A program made the translations under genes and the position numbers. Below, piece by piece: positions 1 to 4,975 of a stretch of 6,474 bases of DNA; within the stretch, counting starts at the first letter, position 1, and each line of letters opens with the position of its first letter. The stretch comes from Oscillospiraceae bacterium. GTDB lineage: Bacteria > Bacillota > Clostridia > Oscillospirales > Acutalibacteraceae. Below the pieces are notes generated by a model. The model had not been told where the DNA came from and searched no databases. It saw nothing but the letters and a program-made list of their open reading frames with translations. The stretch is from assembly GCA_022508705.1 (NCBI GenBank), contig JAFLUO010000094.1, positions 1-6,474 on the forward strand, read 5' to 3'.

Positions 1-835
1 ATTGCCACTCAGTTAAATCAGGTTCGGGGGCATCAATGTTTAACTCTCTGCAAACAACCTCTGAAAAGTTTGCTTTTTCAAGCATCAGCGGTGCTTCATA
101 AAGATTAGGCAGAGTAATATTTTCTATAACGCAATCGGGTTTTACATTGCAGAACAGTGCAATTTTTTGGAAGATAGACTCTTCCAGCGGCTCGTCACAG
201 CGAAGAACAATGATATTGGGGTTTATTCCCATACCTTGAAGTTCCTTGACGGAGTGCTGTGTGGGCTTTGATTTGTGTTCATCGGAACCGCGGAGAAACG
301 GAACGAGGGTAACGTGAATAAAAAGGCTGTTTTCTCTGCCCTGCTCTAATGAAATCTGACGAACCGCCTCGATAAAAGGCTGCGACTCAATATCGCCGAT
401 AGTACCGCCGATTTCAGTTATAACAACATCGGCATTTGTTTTTTTGCCCACACTGTAAACAAATTCTTTTATTTCATTTGTAACATGCGGAATTACCTGA
501 ACAGTAGAGCCGAGATATTCTCCTTTGCGTTCCTTGTTCAGAACGTTCCAGTAGACCTTTCCCGTGGTAAGATTGGAATATTTATTCAAATCCTCGTCAA
601 TAAAGCGTTCGTAATGCCCTAAGTCCAAATCGGTTTCAGCGCCATCCTCGGTGACGTAGACTTCTCCGTGCTGATACGGGCTCATAGTTCCTGGGTCAAC
701 GTTGATATAGGGGTCTAATTTTTGTGCCGCTACTTTTAAGCCCCTTGCCTTCAAAAGCCTTCCCAAAGAAGCCGCCGTAATTCCTTTTCCAAGACCTGAA
801 ACCACGCCGCCTGTTACAAAAATGTACTTTGTCAT
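1..835 (-). CDS. pyrG: CTP synthase, N-terminal synthetase domain (3' end beyond left edge)
   Basis: This gene encodes cytosolic CTP synthase, which converts UTP to CTP using ATP and the amide nitrogen of glutamine, the last step of de novo CTP synthesis. It opens with MTKYIFVTGG and runs 278 codons to the window edge without a stop, against about 535 residues for the family. Visible landmarks are the P-loop-like GGVVSGLGKG (9-18), KLDPYINVDPGTMSP (39-53), EDGAETDLDLGHYERF (63-78), the Mg-binding ITEIGGTIGDIES (139-151) and the UTP-site KSKPTQHSVKEL (188-199). The family more often has KTKPTQ there, so this is a conservative Thr-to-Ser change. The whole amidoligase domain is therefore present; the C-terminal class I glutaminase domain lies outside and cannot be checked. 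The ATG at 835 follows an AGGAGAA ribosome binding site (849-843) at 7 nt. It is the third gene of the glnN-asnB-pyrG unit, 42 bases after asnB with no terminator between. The edge explains the truncation; nothing suggests a pseudogene. Confidence 0.97.
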   Translation of the reverse strand, partial: MTKYIFVTGGVVSGLGKGITAASLGRLLKARGLKVAAQKLDPYINVDPGTMSPYQHGEVYVTEDGAETDLDLGHYERFIDEDLNKYSNLTTGKVYWNVLNKERKGEYLGSTVQVIPHVTNEIKEFVYSVGKKTNADVVITEIGGTIGDIESQPFIEAVRQISLEQGRENSLFIHVTLVPFLRGSDEHKSKPTQHSVKELQGMGINPNIIVLRCDEPLEESIFQKIALFCNVKPDCVIENITLPNLYEAPLMLEKANFSEVVCRELNIDAPEPDLTEWQ

Positions 836-877
836 GCCGTTCTTCTCCTATCAATAGTAAAATTAAATACGAATAGT

Positions 878-2461
878 TTATTTTCCGCTTTCACCGTAGT
901 TGGACAAAACACGGGCTGACGGATCGTTTACATTACAGCCTTCCCAAGACTTATTAGGCATCCAAAAGTCTACTACCATCTCCGCCTGATCGGGATAATA
1001 CTTTTCAAAGATTTCTCTATAAAGCAAAGACTCTTTTGTAAAAGGCTGTGCGTATTTATATTTCTTACGAAGTATTTCAAATTCTGCATCGGTATATTTT
1101 TTCTCAGCATATTCTTTTAAGTAATCCACCATAGAATGACCGACCGCATCGGAAAACGCCGCCTTTTCGCGCCAAAGGATTTCATCGGGCAAACAGCCGT
1201 CACCCTCAAAGGCGTGTCTTAGCAGATATTTTCCTTTACCGTATTTGTTCATCTTCATTTCGGGGTCAAGGCTCATTACATAAGCGGCAAAATCCAAGTC
1301 GCCGAAGGGCACGCGAGCTTCTAAAGAGTTGACCGAAATGCAACGGTCGGCACGAAGCACGTCATACATATGCAGTTCGCGTACTCTTTTTTGAGCCTCT
1401 TCCTGAAAAGCTTTGGCAGAGGGCGCAAAATCCGTATATTTATATCCGAACAATTCGTCTGAAATTTCACCCGTGAGAATAACACGGATATCAGTCTGCT
1501 CGTGGATTGCCTTGCACACAAGGTACATACCCATACTTGCACGGATAGTTGTAATATCATAAGTTCCGAGAAGCTCTATAACCTTTTCAAGAGAAGAAAT
1601 AATCTCTTCCGGAGTCATATACACTTCCGTGTGGTCAGAGCCGATACAGTCTGCCACTTGCTTTGCATATTTTAAATCAATGGCGTCCTCGCTCATGCCA
1701 ATGGCAAAGGTTTTTATAGGTTCAGTGCTCTCTCTTGCGGCAATAGCACAAACGAGAGAGGAGTCAAGACCGCCCGAAAGCAAAAATCCAACTTTAGCAT
1801 CCGCTACAAGACGCTTTTTGACACCTTTAATCAATTTTTCACGGATTTTTTTACACGCAGTTTCCAAATCGTCATGACATATTTCTTCCACATTTGCAAT
1901 ATCCGAGTAGCAAATGAACTGACCGTCTTTGTAGTAATGCCCTGGGGGGAACGGCATTATTTTTTTCGCTAAACCAACAAGATTTTTGGCTTCACTGGCA
2001 AACAGAATTACACCCTGCTCATCATATCCGTAATAGAGAGGGCGAATCCCGAAAGGATCCCTTGCGGCAATGTATTCCCCTGTTTCTCCGTCGTAAATAA
2101 CACAGGCAAATTCTGCATCAAGCATTGCGAACATCGCAGTGCCGTACTCACGGTACAAGGGTAAAAGTATTTCGCAGTCGCTTCCGCTTTTAAATGTATA
2201 TTCTTTTTCTGTTAACTCTTCTTTTAACTTTTCAAATCCGTAAATTTCTCCGTTACAAATAACATAACTGCCACCCAGCTCAAAGGGCTGCATACCCAAC
2301 GGCGTCAGCCCCATAATTGACAGCCTGTGAAATCCCAAAAGTCCCTTACCCGTATCAACCACCCGGCTGCCGTCAGGTCCTCTGGAAACAGTTCGTTCAA
2401 ATCCCTTTTTAAAAATTTGCATGTCGGCACCGCTGCCGCAATAACCCATAATAGAACACAT
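878..2461 (-). CDS. asnB: Asparagine synthase (glutamine-hydrolysing), AsnB type
   Basis: This 527-residue cytosolic enzyme makes asparagine from aspartate, ATP and glutamine. The N-terminal class II glutaminase domain (about 1-185) begins MCSIMGYCG, so Cys2 becomes the N-terminal nucleophile after Met removal. Glutamine-site motifs are HRLSIMG (45-51), CNGEIYG (69-75) and SGSDCE (92-97), followed by RDPFGIRPLYY (134-144). The synthetase domain carries the PP-loop SGGLDSS (229-235) and a second ATP/aspartate motif, GEISDELFGY (331-340). Many AsnB proteins have GEGSDE there, so Ile333 is a departure, though it may be normal in this lineage. The end (NSLEARVPFGDLDFA and the tail SARVLSNYG) matches my recollection of clostridial AsnB. 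The length is slightly below E. coli AsnB (554). The ATG at 2461 has a GGAAGG site (2475-2470) 8 nt upstream, and the required Cys2 fixes the start. It sits 33 bases after glnN and 42 before pyrG, so it is probably cotranscribed with both. It would consume glutamine made by the upstream gene. Confidence 0.97.
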   Translation of the reverse strand: MCSIMGYCGSGADMQIFKKGFERTVSRGPDGSRVVDTGKGLLGFHRLSIMGLTPLGMQPFELGGSYVICNGEIYGFEKLKEELTEKEYTFKSGSDCEILLPLYREYGTAMFAMLDAEFACVIYDGETGEYIAARDPFGIRPLYYGYDEQGVILFASEAKNLVGLAKKIMPFPPGHYYKDGQFICYSDIANVEEICHDDLETACKKIREKLIKGVKKRLVADAKVGFLLSGGLDSSLVCAIAARESTEPIKTFAIGMSEDAIDLKYAKQVADCIGSDHTEVYMTPEEIISSLEKVIELLGTYDITTIRASMGMYLVCKAIHEQTDIRVILTGEISDELFGYKYTDFAPSAKAFQEEAQKRVRELHMYDVLRADRCISVNSLEARVPFGDLDFAAYVMSLDPEMKMNKYGKGKYLLRHAFEGDGCLPDEILWREKAAFSDAVGHSMVDYLKEYAEKKYTDAEFEILRKKYKYAQPFTKESLLYREIFEKYYPDQAEMVVDFWMPNKSWEGCNVNDPSARVLSNYGESGK

Positions 2462-2494
2462 ATTTATAACCTTCCAAAATATCAGATATGACTT

Positions 2495-4582
2495 TTAGCG
2501 TACTCCGAAAAGGAGTTTTCCGTATGTGGGATATTTCCAGTATTTCTCCGCAGTAAGACTCTCGGCTTCATCAGCAGGAGCACGGAGAGCTTCCATTTTG
2601 GGAAGGATTTCATCACGGATAAATGCGGAAGATTCCATAACGTCTTCTATCTTTTTATACTCTGCCACAGCAACCCCGAGTTCGTCGGTAGCCGCGTCAA
2701 TTTTTTCAAGAAGAACTGAGAGTTTCTCTATAATCTTCTTTTCGTAAGCGTATGAAACGCCTATGCTGTTCTTTTTATATGCTGTTTCTGACAAATCTGC
2801 AATATATTCGTCAACTGACGGCATAATCATCTTACGGGACATATCAAGCATTGTCAAAGCCTCAATGTTAACGGTCTTTACATAGTTTTCGAGCATAATT
2901 TCGCAGCGTGCCTTAATTTCAGTTTCCGAAAAAACCTTATGACTCATGAGCATATCAACGTTCTTCTTATCAAGAAGCTTTGGCATTGCGTCGGGAGTAG
3001 TCTTAAGGTTTTCAAGACCGCGTTTTTCTGCCTCTGCAATCCAGGCATCGTCATAGCCGTTGCCGTTGAAAATAATTCTCTTGTGGTCTTTAATTGTTCT
3101 CCTGATCATATCATGGAGAGCGCTGTCGAAATTATCTGCCTTTTCAAGCTCGTCAGCAAACTGCTTTAAGGCTTCTGCAACGGCAGAGTTGAGCATTATG
3201 TTTGTACAGGCAATGGAATTGGAAGAACCGAGCATACGGAACTCAAACTTGTTGCCTGTAAATGCAAAGGGGGAAGTACGGTTACGGTCTGTATTATCTC
3301 TCTGGAAACGGGGCAATACGTGAACGCCCAGTTTCATTGTCGTCTTTTCTGTGCCGTCGTAAGGAGTGTCAGCCTCAATAGCGTCAAGAACTGCCTGAAG
3401 CTCGTCACCGAGAAAGATTGAAACAACTGCAGGGGGAGCCTCGTTAGCGCCGAGACGGTGGTCGTTACCTGCCGTGGCAACTGCAAGTCTTAAAAGATCC
3501 TGATAATCGTCAACAGCCTTGATTACGGCTACTAAGAACAAAAGGAACTGCGCATTTTCATAAGGAGTTTCACCGGGAGAAAGCAGATTTTGACCGCTGT
3601 CTGTAGAAATTGACCAGTTATTGTGCTTGCCCGAACCGTTTACACCTGCAAAGGGCTTTTCGTGAAGCAGACAAACAAGTTTGTGCTTTGCGGCAACCTT
3701 CTGCATAATTTCCATAGTGAGCTGGTTGTGGTCGGTTGCAACGTTGGTAGTGGCATATATGGGAGCGAGTTCATGCTGAGCGGGGGCAACCTCGTTATGC
3801 TCGGTTTTTGCAAGAACACCAAGTTTCCAAAGCTCTTCGTTGAGTTCTTCCATATATGCGGCAACTCTCGGTTTAATAACGCCGAAATAGTGGTCGTCAA
3901 GCTCCTGCCCTTTAGGCGGAAGACTGCCGAAAAGTGTTCTGCCTGTATAAATCAAGTCAGGTCTTTGATCGTAAAGTTCTTTATCTACAAGAAAATACTC
4001 CTGTTCGGGCCCTACTGAAGTCTTAACAACCTTTACGTCGGTATTGCCGAACAGTCTGAGTATTCTCAATGCCTGTTTGTTGAGCGCTTCCATTGAGCGA
4101 AGAAGAGGAGTTTTCTTGTCGAGAGCCTCGCCGCCGTAAGAGCAGAAAGCAGTGGGAATGCAAAGTGTCTTACCCTTGATGAACGCAAAAGATGTGGGGT
4201 CCCATGCAGTGTAGCCACGGGCCTCAAACGTTGCACGAAGTCCGCCTGAGGGGAAAGAAGACGCATCAGGCTCGCCTTTTATTAGTTCCTTACCTGAAAA
4301 CTCCAATAAAACTCTTCCGTCGGGAGCGGGTGAAATAAAGCTGTCATGCTTTTCAGCGGTGATACCCGTCAACGGCTGGAACCAGTGAGTGTAATGAGTA
4401 GCTCCTTTTGAAACTGCCCATTCCTTCATGGCTTCCGCAACTGCATTTGCAACGGATATATCAAGCTTTGCACCCTCATCTATGGTCTTTTTCAGAGATT
4501 TGTAGACCGACTCTGAAAGCTTAGCCTTCATAACTCTGTCATCAAACACCATGCTACCGAAAAAATCCGAAACCGTACTCAT
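2495..4582 (-). CDS. glnN: Glutamine synthetase type III (GSIII)
   Basis: The product is the large-subunit form of glutamine synthetase, which joins ammonia to glutamate with ATP and is the main ammonia-assimilating step. It has 695 residues from the chosen ATG, the usual GSIII size of about 700 and far longer than GSI (about 450-470). Motifs, numbered from that ATG: the GSIII N-terminal signature around HWFQPLTG (66-73) and EKHDSF, metal-site GPEQEYF (191-197), EHNEVAPAQHE (261-271), ATP/glutamate-site VNGSGKHNNWS (314-324), and NRTSPFAFTGNKFEFR (434-449). A helical C-terminal extension (about 540-680) follows, as in other GSIII proteins. An in-frame TTG two codons upstream (4588) is one base from the GGGAG ribosome binding site (4594-4590) and is too close, whereas the ATG at 4582 sits 7 nt away. 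It is the first gene of the unit, preceded by a long structured leader with a terminator, which suggests control by antitermination. No Tyr-adenylylation system of the GSI kind is expected for this family. Confidence 0.97.
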   Translation of the reverse strand: MSTVSDFFGSMVFDDRVMKAKLSESVYKSLKKTIDEGAKLDISVANAVAEAMKEWAVSKGATHYTHWFQPLTGITAEKHDSFISPAPDGRVLLEFSGKELIKGEPDASSFPSGGLRATFEARGYTAWDPTSFAFIKGKTLCIPTAFCSYGGEALDKKTPLLRSMEALNKQALRILRLFGNTDVKVVKTSVGPEQEYFLVDKELYDQRPDLIYTGRTLFGSLPPKGQELDDHYFGVIKPRVAAYMEELNEELWKLGVLAKTEHNEVAPAQHELAPIYATTNVATDHNQLTMEIMQKVAAKHKLVCLLHEKPFAGVNGSGKHNNWSISTDSGQNLLSPGETPYENAQFLLFLVAVIKAVDDYQDLLRLAVATAGNDHRLGANEAPPAVVSIFLGDELQAVLDAIEADTPYDGTEKTTMKLGVHVLPRFQRDNTDRNRTSPFAFTGNKFEFRMLGSSNSIACTNIMLNSAVAEALKQFADELEKADNFDSALHDMIRRTIKDHKRIIFNGNGYDDAWIAEAEKRGLENLKTTPDAMPKLLDKKNVDMLMSHKVFSETEIKARCEIMLENYVKTVNIEALTMLDMSRKMIMPSVDEYIADLSETAYKKNSIGVSYAYEKKIIEKLSVLLEKIDAATDELGVAVAEYKKIEDVMESSAFIRDEILPKMEALRAPADEAESLTAEKYWKYPTYGKLLFGVR

Positions 4583-4589
4583 ATTCAAA

Positions 4590-4594
4590 CTCCC
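4590..4594 (-). promoter_or_regulatory. Ribosome binding site that fixes the glnN start
   Basis: The minus strand reads GGGAG here, 7 bases before ATG 4582 and only 1 base before the upstream in-frame TTG (4588). The spacing supports the ATG as the true start and gives a 695-residue protein beginning MSTVSDFFG. Confidence 0.85.
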
Positions 4595-4624
4595 TTTTTA
4601 TATATAAAATTTGTTTATAAAATG

Positions 4625-4676
4625 AAAAAAGGGCAAAGACTCCTTCGTGTGAACACAAAAGACGCCTTTGCCTTTT
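4625..4676 (-). terminator. Leader intrinsic terminator just upstream of glnN
   Basis: On the minus strand GGCAAAG (4672-4666) pairs with CTTTGCC (4638-4632). After an internal loop, TTTTGTG (4660-4654) pairs with CACGAAG (4649-4643) with two G-U pairs, closing a TTCA loop. The A-run before the stem can pair on with the T-run. Six T residues (4630-4625) follow directly after the stem's closing C. This is a good intrinsic terminator, but it lies about 43 bases before the glnN start and downstream of the glnN promoter. It should therefore end transcription early unless it is prevented from forming. Its 5' arm is the same sequence that forms the second hexaloop hairpin (4657-4676), so the two folds exclude each other. 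Confidence 0.8.
4657..4676 (-). promoter_or_regulatory. Candidate ANTAR-target hairpin, second copy (P2-like)
   Basis: On the minus strand AAAAGGC (4676-4670) pairs with GTCTTTT (4663-4657). This makes a 7-bp stem with one G-U pair and the six-base loop AAAGGC (4669-4664), which has A at position 1 and G at position 4. Hexaloops with A1 and G4 are the known recognition signature of ANTAR-domain antiterminators such as EutV, which are documented on nitrogen-related genes. The hairpin uses the 5' arm of the terminator that follows, as expected for a P2 hairpin whose stabilisation blocks termination. Assignment to ANTAR is inference; the fold and overlap are directly visible. Confidence 0.55.
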
Positions 4677-4710
4677 AACCCTTTATTTAATTATGTTGCA
4701 CTTATCTTTT

Positions 4711-4759
4711 AAAAATGAAGAAAGAGCGTCTTCGAGTTCAAATACTCAAAGACGCCCTT
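4711..4759 (-). terminator. First leader hairpin with imperfect T-tract (possible upstream terminator)
   Basis: The minus strand forms a 16-bp stem between 4759-4744 and 4737-4722 (core GGGCGTCTTTGAGT with ACTCGAAGACGCTC, two G-U pairs), closed by the loop ATTTGA (4743-4738). The sequence after it is T-rich but interrupted (TTTCTTCATTTTT, 4723-4711), so it is either a weak terminator or simply a structure that competes with the hexaloop hairpin at 4748-4765. Its 3' arm (AAGACGCT) can also pair with GGCGTCTT in the 5' arm of the second module, giving a possible antiterminator fold. Confidence 0.5.
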
Positions 4760-4765
4760 GCCTTT
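4748..4765 (-). promoter_or_regulatory. Candidate ANTAR-target hairpin, first copy (P1-like)
   Basis: The minus strand AAAGGC (4765-4760) pairs with GTCTTT (4753-4748) around the six-base loop AAGGGC (4759-4754), again with A1 and G4. It belongs to a 20-base element (4748-4767) repeated at 4658-4677 with a single difference, which falls on loop position 3, a position not fixed in the ANTAR signature. It would lie at the extreme 5' end of the transcript, a few bases after the predicted start. The distance to the second hairpin (about 70 bases) is longer than I would expect for a classic P1-P2 pair, which lowers confidence. Confidence 0.5.
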
Positions 4766-4775
4766 TACTCGTGAT

Positions 4776-4804
4776 ATTATAACTCCAAGCACAATTGTTG
4801 TCAA
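4776..4804 (-). promoter_or_regulatory. Consensus housekeeping (sigma-70/SigA) promoter for the glnN operon
   Basis: On the minus strand a perfect -35 TTGACA (4804-4799) is separated by exactly 17 bases from a perfect -10 TATAAT (4781-4776). The predicted transcription start is near 4769, giving a leader of roughly 187 nt before the glnN ATG. The spacer begins with the 8-base palindrome ACAATTGT (4798-4791), which might be an operator half but is too short to assign. Such a strong promoter before a terminator is what leader-level regulation needs. Confidence 0.85.
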
Positions 4805-4906
4805 CCCCTCTCACGCTGAAAAAACCTTAAAATCTTTATGAAGAACTCCAAAAATTTTCATAACTTTAAAATTTTTTATTAAACACTTTATTTTAATGTG
4901 TGTTTG
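4805..4906. other. AT-rich divergent intergenic spacer
   Basis: This is the section of the 390-base divergent region (4583-4975) not covered by the glnN leader and promoter or by the plus-strand promoter and leader. It is strongly AT-rich from about 4820 and carries no credible open reading frame on either strand. It has a spaced inverted repeat, TTATGAA (4836-4842) and TTCATAA (4857-4863), of unknown meaning. The AT-rich tract may act as an UP-type or bending element for either promoter, but nothing specific can be shown. Confidence 0.6.
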
Positions 4907-4915
4907 TGCTACAAT
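4907..4915 (+). promoter_or_regulatory. Candidate extended -10 promoter for the GH30 gene
   Basis: TG-C-TACAAT matches an extended -10 element (TG at 4907-4908, TACAAT at 4910-4915). No good -35 lies 16-18 bases upstream (TTTATT around 4887 is weak), which is tolerable for an extended -10. The start would be near 4922, leaving a leader of about 54 nt that begins just before the hairpin at 4927-4956. Confidence 0.5.
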
Positions 4916-4926
4916 GTGGTTAGATC

Positions 4927-4961
4927 ACACGGCGTAGGGCTCCTCTTCCGCTGTGTTTTTT
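4927..4961 (+). promoter_or_regulatory. Leader hairpin with T-run ahead of the GH30 gene (candidate attenuator)
   Basis: ACACGGCG (4927-4934) pairs with CGCTGTGT (4949-4956) as an 8-bp stem with one G-U pair, and six T residues (4956-4961) end it, like a short intrinsic terminator. The 14-base loop contains CTCCTCT (4940-4946), which can pair over 7 bases with GGGGGAG (4965-4971), the Shine-Dalgarno sequence of the gene. No plus-strand gene lies upstream whose transcript it could end, so a role in the gene's own leader is more likely. The structure is visible; the function is inferred. Confidence 0.45.
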
Positions 4962-4975
4962 ATAGGGGGAGAAAT

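Noticed and set aside
1..835. pyrG as a truncated pseudogene.
   Set aside because: The frame is open to the window edge and all synthetase motifs are intact; the missing half is due to the window limit.
3623..4018. Plus-strand reading frame of 131 codons opposite glnN.
   Set aside because: It lies wholly within the well-conserved glnN coding region, has no recognisable protein motif, and is the antisense shadow of that gene.
4583..4588. In-frame TTG at 4588 as the glnN start, adding two residues.
   Set aside because: It lies one base from the GGGAG ribosome binding site; the ATG at 4582 has proper 7-base spacing.
4691..4719. CATAAT (4696-4691, minus strand) as a second glnN promoter inside the leader.
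   Set aside because: The -35 region at 17-base spacing (TCATTT) is poor, and the consensus promoter upstream is far better.
4658..4767. The repeated 20-base element as a CRISPR-like or mobile repeat.
   Set aside because: Only two copies exist, both inside the glnN leader and both part of RNA folds; there are no regular spacers or element ends.
4836..4863. Spaced inverted repeat TTATGAA/TTCATAA as an operator.
   Set aside because: Seven-base arms 14 bases apart in very AT-rich DNA are easily due to chance, and no family of regulator is suggested.
4915..4929. TGTGG-TTAGA-TCACA, resembling a CRP-type operator near the GH30 promoter.
   Set aside because: The CRP consensus has a six-base centre between TGTGA and TCACA; this has five and a mismatch, and CRP control is not typical of Clostridia.
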